A stretch of DNA of 64,000 nt from NCBI GenBank assembly GCA_964495375.1, contig CAZBWM010000003.1:1-64000 (forward strand). The letters run 5' to 3'. This stretch comes from JAIESQ01 sp964495375 (GTDB taxonomy: Bacteria > Planctomycetota > Planctomycetia > Pirellulales > JAEUIK01). The notes beneath the pieces were generated by a model. The model worked only from the letters and a program-made list of their open reading frames with translations. It searched no databases and was not told the origin of the DNA. The position numbers and the translations under genes are program-made. Position 1 is the stretch's first letter; each line of letters begins with the position of its first letter. Shown in pieces: positions 26,807 through 36,856 of the stretch.

Positions 26807-28384
26807 ATGGAATTCAAGCCAGGCCACACGGTTGGCATCGATCTGGGGACGACCTTCTCGTGCATTGCGCGGCTCGACCGCAATGGCGTGCCCGAGGCGA
26901 TCACCAACGACGAAGGGGACATCGAGCTGCCGAGCCTGGTGCTCTTGGCCGATACGGGGCACGTGATCGTCGGCGCGAATCGCACCCGCGCCGCGCTCGA
27001 AGACCCGCAGCGCGTCGTCGAACGGATCAAGCGCGAGATGGGGAACGCGGAGTTCAAACGCACCTTCGACGGACACGAGATCACGCCCGAGTTTCTCTCG
27101 GCGCTGATTCTCAAGAAGCTCAAGCAGGATGCCGAAGAGCGGATTGGCCCGATCGCTAACGCGGTGATCACAGTTCCTTACTACTTCAACGACGCCCGCC
27201 GCAAAGCCACGCAAGACGCCGGCCGCATCGCGGGGCTGAACGTCATCGACATCATCAACGAGCCGACCGCGGCCACACTCACCTACGCCTGGGATCGCGG
27301 CGAGCTGGGGGCAGGCGCCAAGGCTGGCTCGCGGCCGAAGGTGGCGCTCGTCTACGATCTCGGTGGCGGCACGTTCGACGTCACGCTGGTGCGCTACACG
27401 CCCACGCACTTCCAGGTGTTGGCGACCGAAGGAGACGTCCACCTGGGGGGCGTCGATTGGAACGATCGCCTGGTCGACTGGGTTGCCGAGGAATTCAAGC
27501 AAAAGCACGGCACCGATCCGCGCGAGTCGGCGCAGTTGCTGCAAGTGTTGCGCAACGATTGTGATCTGGCCAAGATCGCGCTGACGAGCCAACCGCAGAC
27601 CAACATTTCGTGCCGACACGCCGGCAAGAGCTTGATGCTGACGCTCACCCGCGAGAAATTTGAAGAGCTGACTGCCGAGCTGATGCAGCGCACGATGGAC
27701 ACCATCGAGCTGGTGCTCGTCGAAGCCAAGCTGACATCCAAAGACCTCGACGCTGTCGTGCTGGTCGGTGGCTCGACGCTGATGCCGCTCGTGGCCCGGC
27801 GAATTCGCGAGACACTCGGCCATGAGCCGTACCGTGGACTGTCCCCCCACACGGCCGTGGCGCAAGGCGCGGCGATTCATGCCGCGGTGCTCGAGGCCAA
27901 GTTCCGTGGCGACCGCAGCGAGATTGCCGAAACGGTTCGTCAGCACCTGGCCGCCATCAAACAGGAAGACGTCAACTCGCACGGGCTGGGGGTTGTGGCC
28001 CGCAATCCACGGTCGAATAAATACGTCAACCACGTAATGATTCCGCACAATACGCGGTTGCCGGCTGAAGTGACGCGGACCTTTCATACCAATCAACCTG
28101 GGCAGACGCGGGTGAGCATCAAGGTGACCGAGGGGGACGCCCCCGATCCGGCGGCCGTCACGCTGATCGGCACCTGCGGCATCACGGATCTGTCCCCCAA
28201 CTTGCCGGTTGGCTCGCCAATCGAGGTCACCTATTCGTTTGACGCTGCGGGTCGGGTGCGGGTGCGCGCAGTGGAGAAAACCGGGGGCCGTGAAGCCGCC
28301 ATCGAGATTGAGCGGCGCGGCGGGCTCAACGAAACGCAGATCGACGCTTATTCGCGTCTGGCCCACGAATACAAGGTGGAATAG
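26807..28384 (+). CDS. Hsp70 family protein, without the C-terminal lid
   Basis: 525 residues from ATG 26807. The nucleotide-binding domain is complete: VGIDLGTTFSCIAR, DLGGGTFDVTLVR, VVLVGGSTLMPLVARR, NEPTAATLTYAW. The substrate-binding beta domain follows (about 395-520), but the helical lid and the EEVD-like tail of DnaK (about 638 residues) are missing. It is therefore a divergent Hsp70, unlikely to be the housekeeping DnaK. No grpE or full dnaJ is adjacent, but the next gene has a J-like N-terminus. An earlier start would add a short poorly conserved segment. Confidence 0.9.
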   Translation: MEFKPGHTVGIDLGTTFSCIARLDRNGVPEAITNDEGDIELPSLVLLADTGHVIVGANRTRAALEDPQRVVERIKREMGNAEFKRTFDGHEITPEFLSALILKKLKQDAEERIGPIANAVITVPYYFNDARRKATQDAGRIAGLNVIDIINEPTAATLTYAWDRGELGAGAKAGSRPKVALVYDLGGGTFDVTLVRYTPTHFQVLATEGDVHLGGVDWNDRLVDWVAEEFKQKHGTDPRESAQLLQVLRNDCDLAKIALTSQPQTNISCRHAGKSLMLTLTREKFEELTAELMQRTMDTIELVLVEAKLTSKDLDAVVLVGGSTLMPLVARRIRETLGHEPYRGLSPHTAVAQGAAIHAAVLEAKFRGDRSEIAETVRQHLAAIKQEDVNSHGLGVVARNPRSNKYVNHVMIPHNTRLPAEVTRTFHTNQPGQTRVSIKVTEGDAPDPAAVTLIGTCGITDLSPNLPVGSPIEVTYSFDAAGRVRVRAVEKTGGREAAIEIERRGGLNETQIDAYSRLAHEYKVE

Positions 28385-28548
28385 CGGCGCTGATCGCCGG
28401 CTTCGTTCCGCCACTCCGCTAGAGGTGGCCGCGCCGAAACCTTGGTCTCCCCTGGTCTCCGGGACTTTGCCAGTTTGGGCCCATTTGCCCGCTATATTCC
28501 GCCCGACCCAAAGCTAAGATAGTCTAGCCGTGCCGACTGCCGGCCCCG

Positions 28549-28566
28549 GGGGGACGATCGTCCCCC
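28549..28566. repeat. Perfect 18-bp palindrome GGGGGACGATCGTCCCCC
   Basis: GGGGGACGA followed directly by TCGTCCCCC is a perfect 18-bp palindrome, possibly a binding site or part of the repeat cluster before the J-like gene. Confidence 0.6.
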
Positions 28567-28581
28567 GCAAGAACCGTCGGT

Positions 28582-28689
28582 CTCAGAAACGGACGACGAA
28601 TAACTTCCGGATTTAGAAACCCCTCACCCTATCCTCTCCCACAAGCGGAGAGGGGCTTGTGGAGAAGTTATTCGTCGTCCGATCCTGAG
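28582..28689. repeat. 108-bp element with 25-bp inverted terminal arms
   Basis: The arms 28582-28606 and 28665-28689 match as inverted copies with 2 mismatches; the core of the arm is GGACGACGAATAACTT. The spacer (about 58 nt) holds a common CCCTCACCC-type repeat with a second small hairpin (CCTCTCC/GGAGAGG). Seven T follow at 28690-28696. It could be a MITE-like repeat that also terminates transcription. Confidence 0.7.
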
Positions 28690-28724
28690 TTTTTTTGCTT
28701 CCGCACTCCAACCGCACACGAACT

Positions 28725-29777
28725 ATGCCGCCACAGCTCGATGTCTACCGCGATTGGCTCAAAATCGAGGAAGCCAAGCGACCGCTCAACTACTACCAGT
28801 TGCTCAAGCTCAAGAAGTTTGAGGACGATCCGGTCCGCATTCGCCACCATTACAAGCAACTCAACGCGCACGTCCGCAAGTACCAGGCGGGCGACTTCGC
28901 CAAGCAGTCGCAAGAGTTGCTCAACGAACTGGCCCGCGCGATGCTCTGCCTGACCGACGCCGCGCGCAAGGAAGACTACGACGGCACACTCGGCCGCGTG
29001 CAGGCCACGAAGACCGGCCTGCGCAGCATGGAGCAGTTGGTCGTCGCGCGGAAAGTGGTCGATGCCGCGGGGCTGGAGAAGGCCAAGGGCTTCGCCGAGG
29101 CGGTGAATGTCGGGCTCGAAGACGCGTTGGTGCAGCAGAAGCTGGCCAAGCCCGAGATTGTCTGGCAGGTGTATGCCGAGAGCCGTGGATTACCGTACGT
29201 CGATCTGTCGGAAACGGGGGTCGACCCTGAATGGGTGCCACAGGTGCCGGCCGTGGTTGCGCGGCAGCACTCGTGCGTACCGGTGATGTTGGACGACGGT
29301 CAATTGTTGATGGCGTCGCCGCACCCGCTGAAACCCGACGTCGAAGACGATTTGCGGTTGCGACTCGGTGTGCCGGTTCGCACGGTGCTGTGCACGGCCG
29401 CTGGGGTGAACGCGGCGATCGAGCGTTTCTATACCAAGGAAGCAGCCGCCGCGGAGCTGGCGGCCGGCTCGCATCGTCCGCCCGCGGTGGCGGCTCCCGC
29501 CGCGGCTGCGAAAGGAGGAGCGCCTGCCGGTAAAGCGGCTGGCAAGCCGGCTGCCAAGGCCGAGGCTGGCGAATCGTCAATGACGCGTGAAGAGCGGATG
29601 TCGCAAGCCCGCAAGGTCGCGCTCGTGGCGTTCAACTTTAGCGCCGCGATGACAATCTTGTATCTCGAAGCGTTCAAGACGCCGCCGATGAGCTGGCTGC
29701 TGGCGATTCCGGCTGCGCTGATGATCGGCGGCACGGCGGCCGGTGTCGGCTTCCTGGTAATCTCGAAGAAGAAGTGA
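28725..29777 (+). CDS. J-like domain plus MshEN domain membrane protein
   Basis: 350 residues from ATG 28725. Residues about 18-90 look like a J domain (LNYYQLLKLKKFEDDPVRIR, ending ARKEDYD), but the HPD motif is absent (the loop reads NAHVRKYQAGD). Residues about 105-240 match the MshEN/GspE N-terminal type (LEDALVQQKLAKPEIVWQV, ASPHPLKPDVEDDLRLRL). A Pro/Ala/Lys linker follows, then two C-terminal helices at about 292-312 and 322-345. Without HPD it is unlikely to stimulate Hsp70 by the usual route. It is downstream of the lidless Hsp70 gene, with an intervening repeat region. Confidence 0.8.
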   Translation: MPPQLDVYRDWLKIEEAKRPLNYYQLLKLKKFEDDPVRIRHHYKQLNAHVRKYQAGDFAKQSQELLNELARAMLCLTDAARKEDYDGTLGRVQATKTGLRSMEQLVVARKVVDAAGLEKAKGFAEAVNVGLEDALVQQKLAKPEIVWQVYAESRGLPYVDLSETGVDPEWVPQVPAVVARQHSCVPVMLDDGQLLMASPHPLKPDVEDDLRLRLGVPVRTVLCTAAGVNAAIERFYTKEAAAAELAAGSHRPPAVAAPAAAAKGGAPAGKAAGKPAAKAEAGESSMTREERMSQARKVALVAFNFSAAMTILYLEAFKTPPMSWLLAIPAALMIGGTAAGVGFLVISKKK

Positions 29778-29840
29778 GGCACCTTTTATCTCTGCGCTTC
29801 GCTACAATTCAAGTAGCATTCCGAAAGAGTGCGGGCGAGG

Positions 29841-30152
29841 ATGGACGATTTACATCCCGAAGTGACTTTCCCTTTGCGAGCGCGTGCGATGATTCTTAAC
29901 GTTCCGATTAGCGAGGATATCGAACAGCGATTGCGCTAGGAAGCAGCGGCAGCCGGACAGGATATGGGGACCTTTGTACTCGGTTTGCTAGTCGAGCACC
30001 TGGCGGAACCGGTGACAGGCCAACTGCCACCAAATCTTCGCACGACCGCTGATCGATTGGCGTTTTTTGAAGCGATCGCCGCCAGACACCCCGAGAATGC
30101 CCGTCCTGCGGATTCAAGCCGCGAGACAATCTACTCGGATCGCGGGCGGTGA
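29841..30152 (+). pseudogene. VapB-like antitoxin frame interrupted by an in-frame amber codon
   Basis: A continuous frame from ATG 29841 (GGGCGAGG upstream) runs to TGA 30150-30152 except for TAG at 29937-29939. Read through, it encodes about 103 residues: SEDIEQRLR, stop, then EAAAAGQDMGTFVLGLLVEH, typical of a small VapB/ribbon-helix-helix-like antitoxin whose DNA-binding half lies before the stop. A restart at ATG 29964 would give a 62-residue C-terminal piece with the toxin-binding half. The last 4 nt overlap the PIN toxin start (GTGA). It may be inactive, or the piece may still neutralise. Confidence 0.75.
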
Positions 30153-30601
30153 AGATTCTGCTGGACACCAAGATCGTCGTGCGCTTGTCCGAGAGGGATT
30201 CGCTGGATAAACAGCGAGTTAAGCACAGCACTGCGAACCTGCCCGACATGGGGCTTGACTGTTGTGTCGTCCCCCAAGTTATCTATGAGTATTGGTCAGT
30301 CGCAACGCGTTCGGCGGCGCAAAATGGATTGGGTCTCTCGCCAGCAGAGACAGCGCGTGACGTATCGGAATACCTAGTTGCGTTTACGCTGCTACGCGAC
30401 GAGCGAGCGGTCTTCGAGCACTGGCATCAGCTTGTTATCAACCACGGTGTACTTGGGAAGAACGTTCATGATGCGCGCCCCGTGGCCGCGATGGATCGAC
30501 ACGGTATCGCCTACCTTTTTACGCTCAACGAAGGCGATTTCTTGCGGTATCCGGGTATCACGGTCTTGACGCCCGAGAAGGTGCTCTCAGGCGCGACGTA
30601 G
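30149..30601 (+). CDS. PIN-domain toxin (VapC-like)
   Basis: 150 residues from GTG 30149, overlapping the antitoxin stop. The PIN fold is shown by KILLDTKIVVRL (first acidic Asp; the usual following Asn is Lys), VIYEYWSVATR (Glu), and NVHDARPVAAMDRHGIAYLF followed by TLNEGDFLRYPGITVLTP. VapC toxins are metal-dependent RNases that cleave tRNA or rRNA. The four-residue acidic site looks mostly intact, but the Asn-to-Lys change is odd. The partner antitoxin is interrupted, which suggests the pair is decaying or under altered control. Confidence 0.8.
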   Translation: MKILLDTKIVVRLSERDSLDKQRVKHSTANLPDMGLDCCVVPQVIYEYWSVATRSAAQNGLGLSPAETARDVSEYLVAFTLLRDERAVFEHWHQLVINHGVLGKNVHDARPVAAMDRHGIAYLFTLNEGDFLRYPGITVLTPEKVLSGAT

Positions 30602-30677
30602 ACTGTCAAATTGGCCACCATAGCCATTGGTCGATGTCGGCGCGCGAGAAACGACCGTGCCGTTGCCGCTAGACTGG

Positions 30678-31322
30678 CTACATCGACATCATGGCCCAGA
30701 TCATGGCGACAACGAACACGACGATCATCAGGCACAAGTACGCGATCACGATGATCCCGGCCAGTCGCCAGAATGACTTCTGCGCGCGTAGCGCGGCGAG
30801 CAGGTCCTCGCCGCGATTGCTCTGCCCGAAGGCCCGCAGGTTGCCGGCAAATTGCTGCAAACGCCAGGCGAAAATGCCGTAGACGATCGCCAGAATCGGA
30901 TAGATGGCGGCCGCCAGCATTTCGATGCCGGGCATCGCATTTGACACGAGCGCTGCCAGGGCGGCCATGAATACAAACAGCGACACGATGCCGATCAGCG
31001 CACAGCCGATCCACAGCAGCACGGCCATGAAGAGCACCCAGGGATGCGTGGCGGCCAACTCGCGCTGCATTGGTTCGGTGACCACGACCAACCCCGACGC
31101 GGGATCGGTATACGAAACTCCGCCTGTCAGCGGTTGCGGTGGAGCGTACGGATCGTCCGGGTTGCCTGTTTCTCTTTGAAACGGGCTGCCGACCGTCGCG
31201 CTCGACGTGCGTGGCACGGTGAAGTTCGCCTGGCACTGGGGGCAAGTCGCCGGCAAGCCCACGGCTGTGTCCGCCACTTGTAAATGCCCACCGCAACTGG
31301 GACATGTAAACTCCACTGGCAT
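30678..31322 (-). CDS. Zinc-ribbon and four-helix membrane protein
   Basis: 214 residues from ATG 31322 (MPVEFTCPSCGGHLQVADTA). Four N-terminal Cys form a zinc ribbon (CPSC and CPQC about 20 residues later). After a Pro-rich linker (RETGNPDDPYAPPQPLTGG) there are helices LFMAVLLWIGCALIGIVSLF, AALAALVSNAMPGIEMLAAA, IYPILAIVYGIFAWRL and IIVIAYLCLMIVVFVVAMIW. It is an inner-membrane protein. The family resembles DUF5362-type proteins; function unknown. Confidence 0.75.
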   Translation of the reverse strand: MPVEFTCPSCGGHLQVADTAVGLPATCPQCQANFTVPRTSSATVGSPFQRETGNPDDPYAPPQPLTGGVSYTDPASGLVVVTEPMQRELAATHPWVLFMAVLLWIGCALIGIVSLFVFMAALAALVSNAMPGIEMLAAAIYPILAIVYGIFAWRLQQFAGNLRAFGQSNRGEDLLAALRAQKSFWRLAGIIVIAYLCLMIVVFVVAMIWAMMSM

Positions 31323-31436
31323 AGCCCCGTCACCCTTTCTTGCGAGTTGTCGAGTTTTTGTTGCCCGGCGCTGCACGACCCCACGTTCGAGCATGGGGAC
31401 CTGCCCGCTTGAGCGATCAATTGATCGCGCTGCCGG

Positions 31437-33176
31437 TCACGCGCCGGCCAGCGCCGGGGCGCCGTGACGCCGCGTCGGTCCTACTCCGCCGAACACCACC
31501 AGGATCGCTTCGACCAGCATGAGCGCGGCCAGCGCCATCAGCACCACGGCCACCCAGGCCACGAGATCAAGATGGAAGCCCGTCTTCAGATAGGTCGAAT
31601 AGATGATCCGCCCCAGCGCCCAGGTGCTCATCAAGTACATCAGTACGGCGGGCAATCCGGTCACAAACCACACCCAGCGGGCACGGCGCGTTTGCCAGAG
31701 CCAGACCGTCACACCGATCAGCGTGAGCGCGGCCAGCAACTGATTGCTCGCGCCGAACAAGTCCCAGAAGATGCGCCAGGTGGGCGTGACCTTGCCGCCT
31801 TGGATTGGCTGCCGCAGCAAAAAAATCAGCGGTACGCCAGCCGTGGCCGCGGTACAGACCGCTCGGCCGAGTCGTGTGTTCCAGCCCGTCAACTCTTGCA
31901 GAATGTAGCGCCCGAGCCGGGTGCAGACATCGAGCGTGTCGTAGACGAACGTGGTGAAGGCCATCAACCCGAACGACACGCCAAACGAGCCCGGAATGCC
32001 CAACACCGCCAGGAAGCTGCCGATCCCCTGGGCGTAGAGCAAATTCGGCTTGGGGTTGCCGGGGCCCGTGATCAAGTCGTCGCTGGGCCGCAGCATCATC
32101 ACGCAAGCCAGCGACACGACGGCGACCATGCCTTCCATGAGCATCGTGCCGTAGCCGACCAGTCGAGCGTCGGTCTCGCGGCGCAGTTGTTTGCTGGTCG
32201 TGCCCGAGGCGATCATCGAGTGAAAGCCCGAACAAGCGCCGCAGGCGATGGTGACGAACAGCAGCGGAAAGAGTGGCTGCCCCTGCAAGCTCTCCCAGCC
32301 GATGAAGGCCGGGTACTTGACCGTCTTGCCGCCGAAGATCAGCCCCAGGGCGCCGCCTCCCAGAGCAATGAACAAGAAGAAGCCACCCAAGTGGCCACGC
32401 GGCTGCAACAACAGCCACATCGGAATCACCGAGGCCACGAAGCAGTAGATCAAGAGCACGACGCACCAGACGCGCTGAGCGACCGCCGTATCGACGCCCA
32501 ACAGCTTCTCCAGGTCGAAGGGCAGGTATTGCCCAGCCCAGATGGCGACGCCGACCAGCGGCAGAAAGATCGCCGTGGCCAGGCTCAATGGCATTCGCGT
32601 GTAGCGCAGCACGAGCCCCATCAGAATCGGCAGGGCCAGGTACAACAGCGATGATGTCGCAATGCCGGCCCCGGTGACCGTGTCACCATTCTCCAGCTTA
32701 AGCGCGCCGACAAACGAGGCGGCGGTGATGTCGGTAAACGCCACGACGATGTAGACCAGCGCCAGCCAGATGAACGCCAGAAACAGCAGGTACGAGCGCG
32801 GCGTCATGTGCTCGCGCACCACGTCGGCGATGCTGCGGGCCTGATGGCGGATGGAAGCGACGAGCGAGGTCATGTCATGCACGCCGCCGATGAGCACCGA
32901 GCCGACCAAAATCCAGATCAAGGCCGGCGCCCAGCCGAACATCGCTCCGGCCAGGATCGGCCCGACGATCGGGCCGGCCGCGGCGATCGCTGAAAAGTGC
33001 TGCGTCAGCAGAAACTTTGGTTCGATCGGCACGTAGTCGACGTCGTCGCGCAGCCGCACGGCGGGGGTTTCAGCCTTGGGATCAAGGCGCAGCAATCGGG
33101 AGAGGATCGGCCCGTAAATCCAATAGGCGGCCATCAGCACGACGGCCGACAACACCACGATGGCGAGCAAACTCAT
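31437..33176 (-). CDS. cstA: Carbon starvation protein CstA
   Basis: 579 residues from ATG 33176, preceded by AGAGAGGG. The sequence is typical of CstA: IYGPILSRLLRLDPKAETPA, TQHFSAIAAAGPIVGPILAG, GGVHDMTSLVASIRHQ. It has many (about 14-16) membrane helices. CstA is a pyruvate/peptide-type transporter induced by carbon starvation. It is divergent from trxB, and the 193-bp gap (33177-33369) should hold both promoters. Confidence 0.95.
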   Translation of the reverse strand: MSLLAIVVLSAVVLMAAYWIYGPILSRLLRLDPKAETPAVRLRDDVDYVPIEPKFLLTQHFSAIAAAGPIVGPILAGAMFGWAPALIWILVGSVLIGGVHDMTSLVASIRHQARSIADVVREHMTPRSYLLFLAFIWLALVYIVVAFTDITAASFVGALKLENGDTVTGAGIATSSLLYLALPILMGLVLRYTRMPLSLATAIFLPLVGVAIWAGQYLPFDLEKLLGVDTAVAQRVWCVVLLIYCFVASVIPMWLLLQPRGHLGGFFLFIALGGGALGLIFGGKTVKYPAFIGWESLQGQPLFPLLFVTIACGACSGFHSMIASGTTSKQLRRETDARLVGYGTMLMEGMVAVVSLACVMMLRPSDDLITGPGNPKPNLLYAQGIGSFLAVLGIPGSFGVSFGLMAFTTFVYDTLDVCTRLGRYILQELTGWNTRLGRAVCTAATAGVPLIFLLRQPIQGGKVTPTWRIFWDLFGASNQLLAALTLIGVTVWLWQTRRARWVWFVTGLPAVLMYLMSTWALGRIIYSTYLKTGFHLDLVAWVAVVLMALAALMLVEAILVVFGGVGPTRRHGAPALAGA

Positions 33177-33369
33177 GGAACAGGGTCCCTCTCTGGAGGA
33201 CGTGGATCGCGGCGGAGTGTCCGCGGGGCTGGCGAAATGCGGGCCCGGGGCGGTCCTCGTCGCTACTCGAAACAATAACGGAGCTTATGACTTGCGGCAA
33301 TCGGAGGCGATAGACGCCCGGAGCGTGACTCTTATAATGCGGCGCTTTGCAGATGAGTACACGTAAATC

Positions 33370-34473
33370 ATGGGTGCTCCGCTCAGGGACGCACCAACGC
33401 GAAATCGGAAACGGAGTCGAAACTTGGCCGAACGAGTCGTCATCATCGGGAGCGGACCGGCCGGTTGGGCCGCCGCCATTTATTGCGCCCGGGCAAATCT
33501 CCAGCCGCTCGTGCTCGAAGGTGCGATCACCGACGAGAACCGCCTGGCGGGGACGATGCCCCTGGGGCAATTAGCCCTCACAACCGAAGTGGAGAATTAC
33601 CCCGGCTTTCCCGCGGGCAATCTCGAGGGTTTCCTAGACAATGCAATAGACAAGAAACGCCGCCAGTACATGCTTGAGCACAGCAAGCATGCAGTCAGCG
33701 GACCCGAGCTGATGGAGCTGATGCGGCAACAGGCCGAAAACTTTGGCACGCGAATTGTCACCGACGACGTCGTGAAGGTCGATTTTTCGAAGCGCCCGTT
33801 CAAGCTCACTTCGCTGTCGGGCACGGTGACCGAGGCCGAGGCGGTGATCGTCGCCACTGGCGCGCGGGCCAACTATCTGGGATTGCCTTCGGAAGACGCA
33901 TACAAGAATCGTGGTGTGAGTGCCTGCGCCGTGTGTGATGGGGCACTCCCGCGCTTCCGCAACAAGCCGCTGGTGGTTGTCGGCGGTGGCGACTCGGCCG
34001 TCGAAGAGGCCAGCTACTTGACCAAGTTCGCCAGCCGAGTGTTCATGGTCCATCGCCGCGACGAGTTGCGGGCCTCGAAGATCATGGCCGAGCGTGCCAA
34101 GTCGAACCCCAAGATCGAAATCCTCTGGAACAGCAAGCTCGACGAAGTGCTGGGGACCGACCGCGAAGGGGTGACCGGCGTCAAGCTCGGCAGCACCACG
34201 GGCAAGAGCGGTTCGCAGTACGACGCCGCGGGGGTGTTTCTGGCGATTGGTCACACGCCGAACACCACGTTCCTCGATGGCCAACTCGAACTGACCGACA
34301 AGCAGTACATCAAGTGGACGACGCCGCAGCGCACGTACACGAGTGTCGAGGGCGTTTTTGCCGCTGGCGACGTGGCCGACGATTACTACCGCCAGGCGAT
34401 CACCGCGGCGGGTTCCGGTTGCATGGCGGCGCTCGACGCCGAGCGCTGGCTGGCCGCGCAGGGAATTGAGTGA
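33370..34473 (+). CDS. trxB: Thioredoxin reductase
   Basis: 367 residues from ATG 33370. FAD site GSGPAGWAAAIY is near the N-terminus; NADPH site VVGGGDSAVEEA; redox pair CAVCDG (C186, C189). It contains a short extra segment (KKRRQYMLEHSKHAVSGPEL) after the first FAD region compared with standard TrxB. It reduces thioredoxin with NADPH. A TTG at 33424 is an alternative start that would drop 18 basic residues; both fit the FAD motif. Confidence 0.95.
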   Translation: MGAPLRDAPTRNRKRSRNLAERVVIIGSGPAGWAAAIYCARANLQPLVLEGAITDENRLAGTMPLGQLALTTEVENYPGFPAGNLEGFLDNAIDKKRRQYMLEHSKHAVSGPELMELMRQQAENFGTRIVTDDVVKVDFSKRPFKLTSLSGTVTEAEAVIVATGARANYLGLPSEDAYKNRGVSACAVCDGALPRFRNKPLVVVGGGDSAVEEASYLTKFASRVFMVHRRDELRASKIMAERAKSNPKIEILWNSKLDEVLGTDREGVTGVKLGSTTGKSGSQYDAAGVFLAIGHTPNTTFLDGQLELTDKQYIKWTTPQRTYTSVEGVFAAGDVADDYYRQAITAAGSGCMAALDAERWLAAQGIE

Positions 34474-34488
34474 GCGTGCGATGATGTC

Positions 34489-34560
34489 GGGGACTGGAGT
34501 CGTTTCTGCTCTGTGCGCTGCCGTCGTCGCGGAGCATTCCCAGAAACGACTCCTGTCCCC
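34489..34560. repeat. 72-bp inverted-repeat element, family A copy 2
   Basis: 20-bp arms (34489-34508 and 34541-34560) differ at one position and flank a 32-nt spacer. The arm GGGGACTGGAGTCGTTTCTG matches the outer arm of the element at 518-589 except at position 7 (T for G) and beyond the TTT. Both elements are exactly 72 bp. It lies between trxB and asnS. Confidence 0.85.
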
Positions 34561-34593
34561 CTGCCTCTTCGGGACTCGGATAAGGATTGTCCG

Positions 34594-35985
<1,392 letters not shown>

Positions 35986-36007
35986 GGGCGGAACGGTGAA
36001 ATCGCAA

Positions 36008-36580
36008 TTAAGTGCTCTTAGGCTTGAACTGACCCGCCATCAGCGCGTCGAGCTCCGGCTCAACCTCAAGGATCACTGCCCACTTGCGCATGTAGGCAAT
36101 GTCCAATTCGTTGCCTCGAACCGTGTGTACATTCGCAGCGTCCGATAGTTGCCGATCGGAAGGTGTCAGGCGATTCCAATACAACTTGTGAAGGATGACA
36201 TCTTCGGCTGTCGCCACCCAGGCGGGCGTGGAGAATAGTCGAACAAGTGTGCGCCGCGCGAACGCGGAGCGCTCGAAGGGGTCGTCATGCAGCAACCAAA
36301 AGTCGAGTTTTAGCGCCGACTTCTCATCGATCATATTGAACTGGTAAGGAGGCGAGAACGCGCGCCGGATCGAATCGACTTGCAGAAAGAAACTGTCCGC
36401 AAAGGCGGACGCTAAGTTCGTCACGTCTTCCGGCTTGATCAACAACACGAAATCAAGATCGTGTGTCGAGCGAGGTATTCCCCACACATTGCTCGCCATT
36501 GAGCCGACTAGCATATAAGGCAATCGCAAGCGGTTGAGCCGCTCCAGTGTGTCGACAAGCAAGTCGCGCTCGTTTCTCAT
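36008..36580 (-). CDS. Nucleotidyltransferase-fold protein (AbiEii/DUF6036-like)
   Basis: 190 residues from ATG 36580, overlapping the upstream stop (ATGA). The nucleotidyltransferase signature is MLVGSMASNVWGIPRSTHD followed by LDFVLL: the GS motif and a D-L-D metal pair. The rest carries ALKLDFWLLHDDPFERSAFA and ATAEDVILHKLYW, the third acidic region. Similar genes form toxin parts of type IV toxin-antitoxin or abortive-infection modules. With its 66-residue partner it may be such a pair. This is inference; the enzyme could be a plain regulator. Confidence 0.75.
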   Translation of the reverse strand: MRNERDLLVDTLERLNRLRLPYMLVGSMASNVWGIPRSTHDLDFVLLIKPEDVTNLASAFADSFFLQVDSIRRAFSPPYQFNMIDEKSALKLDFWLLHDDPFERSAFARRTLVRLFSTPAWVATAEDVILHKLYWNRLTPSDRQLSDAANVHTVRGNELDIAYMRKWAVILEVEPELDALMAGQFKPKST

Positions 36581-36777
36581 GATCGCGACGCCGCAATCCT
36601 TTGTCGTAGCCGTTCCTCGACCTCGGCCTCGTCGGCATCGGGATATAGATGCCGAATTCCTTCGCGCGCGACATCGCACGCCAGCTCGTGCAAGTTCAGC
36701 GCGATTTGCACCCGCTGCTCGCCTGTCATTGCGCGGTACAGTTCAATCTGTTTTTCGAGCGCTTCGTCGGGGGTCAT
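36577..36777 (-). CDS. Small helical protein coupled to the nucleotidyltransferase gene
   Basis: 66 residues from ATG 36777 (MTPDEALEKQIELYRAMTGE). It is helical and charged (QRVQIALNLHELACDVAREG, EVEERLRQRIAASRS), without a DNA-binding motif I can name. Its TGA overlaps the ATG of the nucleotidyltransferase gene, so they are translationally coupled. It is a possible antitoxin or regulatory partner. Confidence 0.6.
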   Translation of the reverse strand: MTPDEALEKQIELYRAMTGEQRVQIALNLHELACDVAREGIRHLYPDADEAEVEERLRQRIAASRS

Positions 36778-36856
36778 GGTGCTGCCTGCTTAGGTTTACC
36801 AATTAAAGGCACTCTACCAAATGACTGAACGACAAAGTAAACCAGGCAGCGGCTCG

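Larger units (their letters stand above)
28385..28724. other. 340-bp intergenic region rich in inverted repeats
   Basis: No gene. Contains a perfect 18-bp palindrome (28549-28566) and a 108-bp inverted-repeat element (28582-28689) followed by seven T (28690-28696), immediately before the J-like gene at 28725. Confidence 0.6.
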
